In this document: positions 8,658-17,699 of the stretch, piece by piece
How positions within the stretch are numbered: the stretch's first letter is position 1
Layout: the number at the start of each line of letters is the position of its first letter
Assembly: GCA_029856145.1 (NCBI GenBank)
Contig: JAHQWK010000014.1
Coordinates: 1-35,303, forward strand
DNA length: 35,303 nt
Source of the DNA: Promethearchaeia archaeon
Lineage (GTDB): Archaea > Asgardarchaeota > Lokiarchaeia > Sigyniarchaeales > SOKP01
Direction: 5' to 3'
The notes under the pieces: model-generated
The model's database searches: none
The model's input: the letters and a program-made list of their open reading frames with translations, nothing else
Told to the model about the DNA's origin: nothing
Program-made: the position numbers and the translations under genes

Positions 8658-9548
8658 ATGGTAATGGCAAAAATAGACGTAATTATTTCAGATCCGTTAT
8701 TTGCTCGGCTTCAGAAGATTTCTACATTACTCGACCTCGAATTTGATGAAGTTCTCGAATTAGTTCTTGTGGACGGAGGATACTATAGATATTGGGTTAA
8801 TATTAATAAGTTCATAGAAGATACATCTGATTTAATAGACTCACCAGATTCCACAGATAATATTTATGAAATTAAGATAGATTTAAGGCAACAATTCCAT
8901 GAACGGTTCGAAATTATAAGTGATATTGATTCCCTTGAGAGTAAGTTCAAAGAGAAATTTAGGCATTTTAAATCCGATATTGAACAGCATAGGACATTTT
9001 TAGATTTCATTGATATTCTCCATTCAGAGCAAATAATAGAAGGAGAAGAAAGAACAGAAGTCAAGGAAGAGCCTTCTGATATTCTGTCAGAGCAAGATAT
9101 TTACAGTATTCCTTCAACTGAAAATTCTTTAGCTCCAGACTCAGAGAAGTTTGTTCTTTCAGTAAAACTTTTGCCTAAGAAATATATACCCATGTTAGTG
9201 TTAATCGCAATGGCAGATTTTTTTGTTATCAAGTTAGCTCAGGTATTTTGGCCCTCATTTACTTTTTTAGATATACTTCATTATAACCCTCTTCAATTTT
9301 TCCCGTATTTCCTTTTGATCATTTTTACATCACTTCTAACAGGAGTCCTTTACCGTCATTATTATAATAGAACTAAGGCGAGTATACCAGTAAGAAGAGA
9401 GAAAAAAGAATTAAGACATTTTATTAAGAAATTCGATTCAAAAAATCCACGTACTTATTCCAAAGACCCGATAATACAGATCCATAATGATATAAAACGA
9501 CTTCAGAAACTTGAAAGGGAGTTTAGAATTAAAAGACAAAATAAATAA
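8658..9548 (+). CDS. Membrane protein with probable N-terminal ribbon-helix-helix domain
   Basis: About 296 residues. The N-terminus (about 2-40) has the shape of a ribbon-helix-helix DNA-binding fold: a short strand (KIDVIIS), then DPLFARLQKISTLLDL, then EFDEVLELVLVDGG. A charged, Glu-rich middle (about 55-165) leads to two predicted membrane helices (about 178-200 and 214-236) and a basic C-terminal tail of about 55 residues. Such a layout would tether a DNA-binding domain to the membrane with both ends in the cytoplasm. The start is uncertain among TTG 8655, ATG 8658 and ATG 8664; none has a clear Shine-Dalgarno. It lies 52 bases after the TFIIB-like gene and 15 bases before the next gene, so cotranscription is likely. 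Confidence 0.55.
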   Translation: MVMAKIDVIISDPLFARLQKISTLLDLEFDEVLELVLVDGGYYRYWVNINKFIEDTSDLIDSPDSTDNIYEIKIDLRQQFHERFEIISDIDSLESKFKEKFRHFKSDIEQHRTFLDFIDILHSEQIIEGEERTEVKEEPSDILSEQDIYSIPSTENSLAPDSEKFVLSVKLLPKKYIPMLVLIAMADFFVIKLAQVFWPSFTFLDILHYNPLQFFPYFLLIIFTSLLTGVLYRHYYNRTKASIPVRREKKELRHFIKKFDSKNPRTYSKDPIIQIHNDIKRLQKLEREFRIKRQNK

Positions 9549-9563
9549 TGGGAATTGAAGAAT

Positions 9564-12281
9564 ATGTTTCAAGCTCAAGAGTTTAAAAAATTCGAGGAAA
9601 TATATCCTCTTGTAGTAGATTTGGACTCCCTCTGGGAAACTTCTCAGTTTAAGAAAATTCCAAAAATATTGGAGAAATTACTTGGTTATGGAAGTGATAT
9701 GAAATATCGTGTTCCAGTATCTTATATCTTTAGTATTGTCGCTGAACATGATAGCTCATTGCTTCCCCATGAAATCATTGAGAAATGTAAAGGATGGCTA
9801 ACTTCTAACAATGAATCTTTACGATTAAATTCTATAGCTATCATCGGTTCCTATCTTGTAAAAGAAAAAGACAACAAAGAAACTTTTGAGCCTACATTTT
9901 CAATTTTTATAAACTTACTGAAAGATCAATCGTCTGATATTAGAAATAATGTTATTTTTTTTCTTGATCAATTATCAAGTGAAATCGATTTTTATCACCA
10001 TCTTAGTTTGTTTTTACAAGTGTTACATATTGAAAGGACCCCACGCAATATTTTATCACTATTTAAATTTATCTCTTCTCGTGATGAGTTGACATTTCAC
10101 GAACTACAAAATTTACGTGAAATATTAATCCAAGTGGTAAAGAAATCTTTTTCTGATTCACAGAAATTTCGTATTAGCCTCAAATCCACCATTTCCAAGT
10201 TTTATCCCGGATTATCACGAATTGATTTTCCCACTATCACCCCTAATGACTTAATATCTGCTTTACAAGAACAAATTATTATCATTCGGCACGAATTTCC
10301 AGCACCTGAGACTCCATTCGAAGAAGAAATCACTAAGCACTTTAATTCGGTTATTAAAAAACATAGACAGACCGATGATAGGGTCAAATACATGATTTCC
10401 TTTTCCCTCAGAATGAAAGACATGTTATTCATTTACACTTTCGAGAAAAGACCTCTTATCAGCTTTTTTAATCAGCCTTATCCTATTAAACCCTCTGAAA
10501 TCGACACTCAATTCTCTTATTTTATTACGGAAGATGAAGAATTGAGAGCAGTGATTTCATATCTCTTAAAATCTAGATTTATCAATGGATATTTTTCCCC
10601 TTTAGGTGTTTTTTATCCTGAACAATATTTAAGATCTTTAGTTTTATCAGAATTAGAAAATACAGGAAAGATTGATGTGAACAGTTTCACCCATCTTCCA
10701 TTTCACATTGTTGAAAGGATACTAAAATCACTTAACAATATCATATTGCTCGAAGCCAAAAAGTTGGGTACATATTATTCTTCCCCCCATATTTATGAGA
10801 CTATAAACGAATTAGCAAAAAGGAATAGTTCTATTAATTTAAGAGAATATCGGAAAAGTTTATCCCCTTCAAGTTATTTTACTTTGATTCAAAACCTTCC
10901 ATCTAATTATTTCTCACAGTACCATGAGACGTCCCATTTTCTTACCAATATTGGTTTAAACAGAATCCTTAATGAGATTACACACTCACAATCAATCGGA
11001 TTTTACAGTATTTCAAAAATGAGCGCCCAATTCAATATCAATATTAAGCTGGTGAAAAAAGTCTTAGACGATATTGTTGATAAACGGAGTGGAATATATA
11101 ATACTTCAGGTGATACATTTTATTATACCCATTTCATCGAGAAAAAAATCAAATCAATTACCAAAGAAAAAGATAAGACTCAAGAGACAATCCAATCGAT
11201 AGCAAATGAATTGAATATTCATCAATTCCACATTGCTCAAACCTTAGAGGCTCATCAACATTCCATTGAAGAAGAGATCAAACAACAGGATAAAATTTCG
11301 ATTAAGAGATATTTGGATATCACGGGATTGAACTATAATGAATTCATGGACTTTATCGACTCATTAGACATTGATTATCTACGTCAAGGGATTTGGATCA
11401 TATTTGATGCAGAAAAAATTGAGAAGGCAAAAGAAGAAATAAAGACCACTCTATTAGACCAAGCTCAACGGATTAACCAAATTATTCTCACTTCACAGAA
11501 TTTTAGGATAACCTACAAGCTTATTTTTAGTATCGCTCAAGAACTCTACAATAATGGTGATTTAGAAGGCATTTTCTATAAGGGTGATAGAAGAACGTTG
11601 TTTTACACTCCCAAAGGCATTATCAACCTCATTAAAAAACATCAAATTCATTTTTCATATTCTGATCTGTTTCCAGGGAAAGAATTATCAGAAAAAGATA
11701 TTGAACTTATCACCAGCCTTATCAAGAAATTACTTACCAATAAAAAATTAAAAGGAGAATTCGATGAAGAAGGACGCAAATTCTCCAGCTATGATACGAT
11801 TTATGCCCGGAATACTGAAGACTTAATACGCCGATTTAAAGATATAATTTCAGAATATTTTAAAAAATTTGAAAAAACACACCTAGAAATTAAAAAGATT
11901 CTACTAAAGGAAGAAGAAGTTATTCGCCCTCAAATTGTTTCGACCATCACAAAAATTATTAACAACATCCAATCATATTTCATGTTTTGGGGCAGTGAGA
12001 TAGACAAAAATTTGTACAAAGCCAATAAAGTCCTCAATAAAATATACCCCAAACCAGAAAAAAAGGAAGATCAGAAGAACCAGAAAAAATTTAAACTCCA
12101 GGATGAACCTCTAATTCAAGAGCTATTAACAATATTTGACGGATGGACGAGCTTGTTTAATACTCTGGAGCAAAAATTTAAAAGTGTAATATTCCACCAA
12201 AAACAGCTGAAACGTGAGCCAAATAGTCTTGAGAGCAAACGAGCATTATATGAACTATTAAATGAATTAAGGATGAATTAG
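9564..12281 (+). CDS. Large HEAT-repeat / tandem winged-helix protein of unknown function
   Basis: A 905-residue soluble protein. Residues about 1-210 look like HEAT/ARM repeats (for example SLRLNSIAIIGSYLV and SDIRNNVIFFLDQL). From about 320 to 720 there are several predicted winged-helix units ending in beta-wing segments such as GIYNTSGDTFYYT and GIFYKGDRRTLFYTPKG. The C-terminus (about 740-905) is charged and helical with a Lys/Glu-rich linker. The middle section (FYPEQYLRSLV ... GKIDVNSF ... LPFHIVERILKSL) is reminiscent in layout of the tandem winged helices of UFL1, the UFM1 E3 ligase, but this is eye-level resemblance only. ATG 9564 is preferred over TTG 9555. The preceding gene ends 15 bases upstream, so the two are very likely one transcript. 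Confidence 0.6.
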   Translation: MFQAQEFKKFEEIYPLVVDLDSLWETSQFKKIPKILEKLLGYGSDMKYRVPVSYIFSIVAEHDSSLLPHEIIEKCKGWLTSNNESLRLNSIAIIGSYLVKEKDNKETFEPTFSIFINLLKDQSSDIRNNVIFFLDQLSSEIDFYHHLSLFLQVLHIERTPRNILSLFKFISSRDELTFHELQNLREILIQVVKKSFSDSQKFRISLKSTISKFYPGLSRIDFPTITPNDLISALQEQIIIIRHEFPAPETPFEEEITKHFNSVIKKHRQTDDRVKYMISFSLRMKDMLFIYTFEKRPLISFFNQPYPIKPSEIDTQFSYFITEDEELRAVISYLLKSRFINGYFSPLGVFYPEQYLRSLVLSELENTGKIDVNSFTHLPFHIVERILKSLNNIILLEAKKLGTYYSSPHIYETINELAKRNSSINLREYRKSLSPSSYFTLIQNLPSNYFSQYHETSHFLTNIGLNRILNEITHSQSIGFYSISKMSAQFNINIKLVKKVLDDIVDKRSGIYNTSGDTFYYTHFIEKKIKSITKEKDKTQETIQSIANELNIHQFHIAQTLEAHQHSIEEEIKQQDKISIKRYLDITGLNYNEFMDFIDSLDIDYLRQGIWIIFDAEKIEKAKEEIKTTLLDQAQRINQIILTSQNFRITYKLIFSIAQELYNNGDLEGIFYKGDRRTLFYTPKGIINLIKKHQIHFSYSDLFPGKELSEKDIELITSLIKKLLTNKKLKGEFDEEGRKFSSYDTIYARNTEDLIRRFKDIISEYFKKFEKTHLEIKKILLKEEEVIRPQIVSTITKIINNIQSYFMFWGSEIDKNLYKANKVLNKIYPKPEKKEDQKNQKKFKLQDEPLIQELLTIFDGWTSLFNTLEQKFKSVIFHQKQLKREPNSLESKRALYELLNELRMN

Positions 12282-12395
12282 AAATTTATTAATTCACCTT
12301 TAGTTTGATATTATTATATTATATTTTTTCTATTTAAGGGAAAAATTTCTTTTTCTATAGTTGAAATTATTAATCTTTTTACCTCTATTCTTATA

Positions 12396-12447
12396 AAATT
12401 AGAGATTTCTTCTTAAAATCCTAGAATTAAAGATTTTTTCTTTAAAT
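12396..12447. repeat. Two imperfect 24-base direct repeats upstream of the 620-aa gene
   Basis: The segments 12396-12419 and 12424-12447 match at 20 of 24 positions (core GATTTCTTCTT / GATTTTTTCTT) in a 220-base, very AT-rich intergenic region. They could be regulator sites for the gene at 12501 or simply low-complexity sequence with T tracts ending the previous transcript. Confidence 0.3.
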
Positions 12448-12500
12448 AATCTCAAAAGATAGATAGTCCAACTCAATATAAATTATAAGAAGGTAGTAAT

Positions 12501-14363
12501 GTGGCTTCCGATAAAGATTTTGCAGTAGACAGGAACCCAACTCAGGACCCTCGAATAAATCCTGTAAGAGAGACTGAATCGAAAAGGAGAGAGCGTTATA
12601 TACAGACTAAATTCCGAGAAGATGTAAGACATATTACAAGGTTTTTACATACTGATATCACTAAATTTCGATTAGGAAACCCAATTATTAAGGAATTTAT
12701 GTGGAATTTCCAAGCTACATTTAATACCACGCATCTTCAATCTATCTCATATTTTCTTACCACAATAGGTTTTAAAGAAAAAGTGGAGGAAAATATGCCG
12801 GGTTTAACTGTGTTTCGCTATCCTCTCCCCATTGAAGGGCAATCCATCCATGTAAAAATTACGGAGCAAACAAGTAGAATTATAATCCATGCTCATATGG
12901 ACAAAAAGATACACACAGAACATGAACATAATGATTTTACCACATATCTTTTATCTGAATTAGGGAAATTCTTGCAAAATATTTATGAACCTTTATTTAT
13001 GAGACGTCAGATGAAGCTAACCCCTCAGTGGTTAAGGGACACAGAGATTCAAGAACCCCTAAAAGAACAAATTAACGCTGAAATCACCTCAGATACTGAT
13101 GTTCAGCTTATCAAAAAAATTAAATCTCAGTTTACACAGAATATTCCTGAGATTAAAGCCAAGTGTTTAGGTGAGTCAATGTCAAGAAATAGATTAATCC
13201 CAACAGGGAGGATACGCGAGATAGCATATCAACTTGTTACCTCTAATTTAGAGCAGGATGAAATCCAAAATTTGAGACATGTTGAATTGAATTTAAAGAT
13301 TTTTCTTGCAGACAAAATTGATATAATATATTCTGATTTAAAGAAGATCTATATGCAAGAAAAGAATAAGAACCCCCCACCCCCTCGTAGGCAGTTTTTT
13401 CCTAAAGAATACGTTAAAAGAAGCGAAATACTAAAGGCATCCACACCAGAAGTACCAGCCCCTCTACCTCAAAAACTTGACAAGATACCAAAAGAAGTTC
13501 TAACCGAAAAAATAGTAGAGAAAAGACAAATTACCCCTGAAAGCGTTTTAGAAAGAGCTGAAGAAATAGTAGAACCTCAGGGTTGGGGCTATTATGACGA
13601 GGAGGAGGAATTTAGAGAATATATAGATTCTGAAGTTACTGAAAGTATATTGATAGAGGATTCACTTACTCCTCGTAGTATACAAGAACATCCTAACATG
13701 ATTAGTAGCAGACCTTCCGAGATGGAGCAATCTTTGGCCCAACAGCCTCAGAGCGTGAGAGTGTCGTCTGTTCTGGAAGAAATTATTCATAATGAATTTG
13801 AAAAGATCTATCAGAAAGCTATAAGAGATATGGATTATCAAGTATTATTAATTGATATCATAAGAATAATACCCCCAAGGGTTAACGCTCGAATTGACCA
13901 GTATAACAATATTACGGCTCAGACATACAGATCCCAATTTGAGTATTATATGAAAAAACAATTTAATACAGATCTTACAGAGCTCCAGAATGTTGTAAGC
14001 TCTGAACGTAAAAGACTAAGAAAAAGAGCTTCTATAATCTCTCCAATTAGGAAAGTAGCGATCTCCTTCTTGTGGTGTTTATGCACAGTTGCTGCTTTTT
14101 ATTTCTTATTTTATCTCCTACATATCCAGTGGCTTCCCTATGAGGATCTTTACCGATTTTTCCCAATACAATGCACTCTATTTCTATTATGTGCATTTTT
14201 ATATGGGACAGATCTATGTACACTTATTATAGTGGGATATAGGGCAATTAGAGGGCGTGAATTAACAAAAACAGAAGAGGGGTTAGGTGCGGTAGGAACA
14301 TTATTTTGTATTAGTAGTATCGCAGTTATTTGCAACTTTTGCTTCTTGTTTTTTCTGCTATAA
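12501..14363 (+). CDS. Unrecognised 620-aa protein with C-terminal membrane bundle
   Basis: Starts at GTG with a good Shine-Dalgarno (AAGGT, about 6 bases upstream). Residues about 30-290 are a soluble, mostly helical domain that includes a histidine-rich stretch (HAHMDKKIHTEHEHND, about 131-146), a possible metal site. About 290-430 is Pro/Glu-rich and probably disordered. A further soluble helical domain (about 430-500) precedes a membrane bundle of about three helices near the end (starting around SFLWCLCTVAAFYFLFYLL), rich in Cys and Phe. There is no signal peptide, so the bulk is likely cytoplasmic and anchored from its C-terminus. Last gene of the plus-strand run; the ribosomal genes beyond face it. 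Family not recognised. Confidence 0.6.
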   Translation: MASDKDFAVDRNPTQDPRINPVRETESKRRERYIQTKFREDVRHITRFLHTDITKFRLGNPIIKEFMWNFQATFNTTHLQSISYFLTTIGFKEKVEENMPGLTVFRYPLPIEGQSIHVKITEQTSRIIIHAHMDKKIHTEHEHNDFTTYLLSELGKFLQNIYEPLFMRRQMKLTPQWLRDTEIQEPLKEQINAEITSDTDVQLIKKIKSQFTQNIPEIKAKCLGESMSRNRLIPTGRIREIAYQLVTSNLEQDEIQNLRHVELNLKIFLADKIDIIYSDLKKIYMQEKNKNPPPPRRQFFPKEYVKRSEILKASTPEVPAPLPQKLDKIPKEVLTEKIVEKRQITPESVLERAEEIVEPQGWGYYDEEEEFREYIDSEVTESILIEDSLTPRSIQEHPNMISSRPSEMEQSLAQQPQSVRVSSVLEEIIHNEFEKIYQKAIRDMDYQVLLIDIIRIIPPRVNARIDQYNNITAQTYRSQFEYYMKKQFNTDLTELQNVVSSERKRLRKRASIISPIRKVAISFLWCLCTVAAFYFLFYLLHIQWLPYEDLYRFFPIQCTLFLLCAFLYGTDLCTLIIVGYRAIRGRELTKTEEGLGAVGTLFCISSIAVICNFCFLFFLL

Positions 14364-14404
14364 CTACTTTTTCCTTAAGATGACTTTGTACTTTTTATGT
14401 CATT

Positions 14405-14548
14405 TTATAAAGATTTAATACAAACAAGAATTTGTTTTAATTCAGTCCTTGATGTATCTCTAGCTGAATTGAATGATTTAAGCATTCTTGACATTTCCTC
14501 ACTCAATTCATTAAGATCTATATAATTATTTTTCTCAATTATCTTCAA
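14405..14548 (-). CDS. Possible tiny gene downstream of rpl22 (about 47 aa)
   Basis: A short minus-strand frame starting at TTG 14548, 30 bases after the rpl22 stop, with a protein-like, amphipathic composition: IDLNELSEEMSRMLKSFNSA in its middle. Archaeal operons often have the small helical protein uL29 shortly after uL22, but the match to uL29 is weak and its usual Asn-Pro-x-x-Ile core is not seen. It has no clear Shine-Dalgarno. It may be chance. Confidence 0.22.
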   Translation of the reverse strand: MKIIEKNNYIDLNELSEEMSRMLKSFNSARDTSRTELKQILVCIKSL

Positions 14549-14578
14549 TTTAAAATATTATTCTTATAATTATTTCAT

Positions 14579-15058
14579 TTAACTTGGGAATTCATAAATA
14601 ACAATTTCCACATGTGATAAGTGCTTAAATTTTGCTGTACTACGTCCACGAGCACGTGGAATGTATCTTTTTATTATTCTTCCCCTATGTGTTGCAGCAT
14701 GAATGATTCTACAGAGATCAATGTCTAAACCTTTATATTCTGCATTTGATTCTACAGATGTGAGAATTTCATATATTCTAGCAGCTGCTTTTTGAGGATA
14801 CCGTCCAGCATACCATTTAAATTGCTTTAAATCGTGTCTATGAGCAGCTTTTTTCTTATGTCGTCTAAAAGGTACTGATTGTTCTAAACGAATTACTTTC
14901 TCTAAATAAGTTTTTGCTTGATCTACTTTCATTCCTTTTATTACAGCACAAATTTCCCTTGCTGGTTTTGGTTTAATTCTGATATCTCGACCTGATGCTT
15001 TTGCTAATCTTTCTGTATCATACTTTTGTTCTGTAAAAGAATAACCCCACGTTGGCAC
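14579..15058 (-). CDS. rpl22: Ribosomal protein uL22 (L22)
   Basis: Large-subunit protein lining the exit tunnel. The 159-residue length is normal for archaeal uL22, and the sequence has the family landmarks: an N-terminal WGYSF, SGRDIRIKPKPAREIC, a basic RRHKKKAAHRHDL segment, KAAARIYEIL, and the conserved C-terminal hairpin IKRYIPRARGRSTAKFKHLSH. The start is GTG 15058, as nearby ATGs are out of frame. It follows rps19 by 26 bases. In most archaea rps3 comes next; here no rps3 is present and the next convergent gene ends about 215 bases away. Confidence 0.96.
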   Translation of the reverse strand: MPTWGYSFTEQKYDTERLAKASGRDIRIKPKPAREICAVIKGMKVDQAKTYLEKVIRLEQSVPFRRHKKKAAHRHDLKQFKWYAGRYPQKAAARIYEILTSVESNAEYKGLDIDLCRIIHAATHRGRIIKRYIPRARGRSTAKFKHLSHVEIVIYEFPS

Positions 15059-15084
15059 TTATTATCAACTCACATAAATTATCT

Positions 15085-15660
15085 TTATTTTAATGGAACA
15101 TACTTTGAACTTCTTGTGGCTCCAATCCCTGGTGACCCATGCTGTACTCGTCTTCTTGTAAGAGAAAATTCCCCAAGATAGTGTCCAATCATCTCAGATT
15201 TTACTTCGACTATTTCAAAGATTCTACCGTTATATACACCTATTTTAAGACCGACCATTTCAGGAAATATTATCATATCTCTTACATGAGTTCTCGTGAG
15301 TAAATCCTTACCTCTCTTTTTAGCTCGATATGCTCGTCTTAACCTTTCGAGTAATTTCTTTTGTCTAGGAGGTAAACCTCGTTTTAACGATCGTCTTGCT
15401 CTAGCGGGTAATAATTGTATGAATTGATCCATATTCATTTTCTTCAATTCTTCAAGAGTATACCCTCTATACTTGAATCTTAGTCTATCTAACTCTGCTT
15501 TTGTATCTAGCTCTCCTTCTTCTATAGAATCTTCTTTAATTTCAGCCTTAGTTTCTGTTTCAGTCTCTTTCTCTGAATCTGAATCTTTTTCTAAATCACT
15601 CTGAAGTTCTTCTTCCCTTTCTTCTGATTTTTTTTCATCAGATTGTTCATCCGGAGCCAT
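15085..15660 (-). CDS. rps19: Ribosomal protein uS19 (S19) with acidic N-terminal extension
   Basis: Small-subunit head protein. The body from about residue 58 onward is classic archaeal S19: [56 protein letters not shown] and a closing [16 protein letters not shown]. Residues 1-57 form an unusual Glu/Asp/Ser/Lys-rich, probably disordered extension, making the protein 191 residues against roughly 130-150 in typical archaea. The start ATG 15660 has only a weak upstream site, but the acidic stretch is open and gene-like and no better start is evident between it and the core. Forms a two-gene unit with rpl22 that is cut away from the usual S10 cluster (no rpl2 upstream). Confidence 0.95.
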   Translation of the reverse strand: MAPDEQSDEKKSEEREEELQSDLEKDSDSEKETETETKAEIKEDSIEEGELDTKAELDRLRFKYRGYTLEELKKMNMDQFIQLLPARARRSLKRGLPPRQKKLLERLRRAYRAKKRGKDLLTRTHVRDMIIFPEMVGLKIGVYNGRIFEIVEVKSEMIGHYLGEFSLTRRRVQHGSPGIGATRSSKYVPLK

Positions 15661-15808
15661 TTTTCAACCAATCTGTTTATTCCATTTATATTATTCTGTA
15701 AATTTTTTCTTATCTAATATATTACGGTAAGGTTTTTAGTGTTGTATTGAATTTTAACTTTTAGGTTAAGTTAGCAAAAATCATAAAACTTATAAGTGTT
15801 AGATGAAG

Positions 15809-16483
15809 TTAAATATAGTGATTTGGATTGAAAACTCGTCTTATGTCATTCTCATCAAACATTCCATTCCATTTTTCTTTTATAATCACAAATTTATCTT
15901 CTTCTTTATTAGGGTTAATAACAGAATGGTATGTATTTATTGGATTATGAAACATTGTTCCAGTTTTTACAAAATAATGTATTTTATTCTTATTGATAAC
16001 AATGGGTTTTCCCTTAAGAATTTCCCAAGCTTCATTTCTGTATTTATGAATTTGTATTGAAAGTCCAAATTCTGGTCTAATAAAAATTAAATTATATTCT
16101 GGATAAGTAAATTTAAAACTATACCACTTAGGAAGTGTATCAATATATCCTTCAGGTATATTATATCTTTTTTTAAAAAATTCTGGATTAAAGTCAACCT
16201 TCTCTGTAAATTCATACTTATAAGGATCATAAATTACTTCGTGGTTAGAAATATCTTGATTATATTTAATGTTTAATCCATCTTTTCCGTTATTTAACAC
16301 CATATAATAAGAATTCGGTTTGATTACTAAATCTGAATTTGAAATTCCCTCAGTAATAAATGAATTTCCATTGATTAGGAAAATATCCTGCAATTTATTC
16401 TTATTTATCTCAATCCTTAATCGCCGAGAATCATTTTTTCTTAATAATGTGCCTTTTCGAGTAGGAATATTTTCTTGGCTCAA
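15809..16483 (-). CDS. Cupin protein, mannose-6-phosphate isomerase type II-like
   Basis: A 224-residue protein whose C-terminal half is a cupin barrel resembling sugar-phosphate isomerases of the mannose-6-phosphate isomerase type II group: RNEAWEILKGKPIV, then GTMFHNPINTYHSVINPN, then KEKWNGMFDENDIRRVF, the last corresponding to the GxDDI-type ending of that family. Possible metal ligands are His residues in the HNPINTYHS stretch and nearby Glu. It starts 24 bases after the ribokinase stop on the same strand, so the pair is probably one transcript for sugar phosphorylation and isomerisation. The exact substrate cannot be told. The N-terminal 80 residues are less typical. Confidence 0.65.
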   Translation of the reverse strand: MSQENIPTRKGTLLRKNDSRRLRIEINKNKLQDIFLINGNSFITEGISNSDLVIKPNSYYMVLNNGKDGLNIKYNQDISNHEVIYDPYKYEFTEKVDFNPEFFKKRYNIPEGYIDTLPKWYSFKFTYPEYNLIFIRPEFGLSIQIHKYRNEAWEILKGKPIVINKNKIHYFVKTGTMFHNPINTYHSVINPNKEEDKFVIIKEKWNGMFDENDIRRVFNPNHYI

Positions 16484-16506
16484 ATTAATTACTCCCTTTA
16501 ATTATC

Positions 16507-17466
16507 TTATATCTTTAACTTATTAAATTTGCCTTTAATTTCGTTTAAGACTGGCATTGATTCTTGAGCTCCTTTTCTAGTAACTGCAATTGAGGCGGCT
16601 ATAGTGGCAAGTTTAACAGCATTTAAAATTGTTTCACCTTTAGTTAACATACTTGCTAAAACTCCAATAAAACAATCACCGGCTCCTACCGTATCTACAG
16701 CTTTAACTTTAGGAGAAGATATTTCGAAAAATTCATTCTCTTTGCCTTGAAATATTAAACAACCTTTTTTTCCTAATGTAGTTATGATATATCTTATCCC
16801 TAAACTAGAAATATCTCTTGCTGCTTGTATGATCTTCTGTTTCCCTTCTTTAGTTATTTTTTCAAAATCTAAAAGTGAATGCAATCTATAAAGTTCACCT
16901 TCATTGGGGATAATGATATCCACATTCTTAAAAACATCAATTGGAATCGGTTTCAACGGAGCTGGATTTAAAATCTTAATAGCTTTTCCTTTAGAAGCTA
17001 TTGTAAATATTTGTTGAATTGTGTCAATTGGAATCTCCATCTGAACAACGATTGTCTTTGCATTTTTTATAATCTCTTTTCTATTATTTATATCTTCAGA
17101 ATTTAGTGTTGAGTTAGCACCAGGTGCTACACTTATCATATTTTCTCCATTTTCATCTATTAATATAAAGGCTACTCCACTAGGGTTCTGAGAGTCTCTG
17201 ACAACAAAATCCATATTTATACCTTCATCTTTTAATCGAGAAATCATTTGATCCCCAAATAAATCAATTCCAATCTTTCCTATAAAAATAGTCTTAGCTC
17301 CCGATCTAACTGATGCAACTGCTTGATTGGCTCCTTTTCCTCCCAAAAATTGCTTAAAAATTCCCCCTGTAACTGTTTCTCCAGGATTAGGAAAACGTTG
17401 AGAATAAATATTTAGGTCCATATTACTAGAACCAATTATCAGTACATATTCAGCTTCCTTAGTCAT
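16507..17466 (-). CDS. rbsK: Ribokinase (PfkB family sugar kinase)
   Basis: PfkB-family kinase that would phosphorylate ribose at O5. At 319 residues it is of normal length. Landmarks are IIGSSNMDL near the N-terminus, the substrate-binding GGKGANQAVA (42-51), LNPAP (166-170), PNEGE (187-191) and the anion-hole/catalytic motif DTVGAGDCF (258-266) with catalytic base D264. The NMD and GGKGANQA signature favours ribokinase over other PfkB members, although archaeal relatives can use nucleosides such as adenosine or inosine. Upstream of the cupin gene in a likely two-gene unit, and divergent from the small membrane protein gene at 17700. Confidence 0.88.
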   Translation of the reverse strand: MTKEAEYVLIIGSSNMDLNIYSQRFPNPGETVTGGIFKQFLGGKGANQAVASVRSGAKTIFIGKIGIDLFGDQMISRLKDEGINMDFVVRDSQNPSGVAFILIDENGENMISVAPGANSTLNSEDINNRKEIIKNAKTIVVQMEIPIDTIQQIFTIASKGKAIKILNPAPLKPIPIDVFKNVDIIIPNEGELYRLHSLLDFEKITKEGKQKIIQAARDISSLGIRYIITTLGKKGCLIFQGKENEFFEISSPKVKAVDTVGAGDCFIGVLASMLTKGETILNAVKLATIAASIAVTRKGAQESMPVLNEIKGKFNKLKI

Positions 17467-17683
17467 AAAAATGTCACTAAATTTTAACTATTTTTATGCG
17501 TTTAATATATATTTTCTATTTATGGATCATCATAATATTTTGTTTTCGATCAACTATATACTATACTCAATAGAATGGTTTTAATTCAATAATCTTTTAA
17601 AAATAATAGTAATATAAAATTTATTAACAAAACTTTTGTTTAAATTTAATCTAAATTTAATGAATTAAAAATTAAAAAAAATT

Positions 17684-17689
17684 AAGGAG
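17684..17689 (+). promoter_or_regulatory. Shine-Dalgarno supporting an ATC start
   Basis: AAGGAG, within the longer match GGAGTTGA (17686-17693), is the only strong ribosome binding site before the small membrane protein. It is spaced correctly for translation to begin at ATC 17700 and is about 43 bases too far from the first ATG (17733). Confidence 0.55.
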
Positions 17690-17699
17690 TTGAACTACA

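Noticed and set aside
5995..14363. Integrated mobile element or prophage
   Set aside because: No integrase, transposase, terminal repeat or tRNA target was found at the edges of this block.
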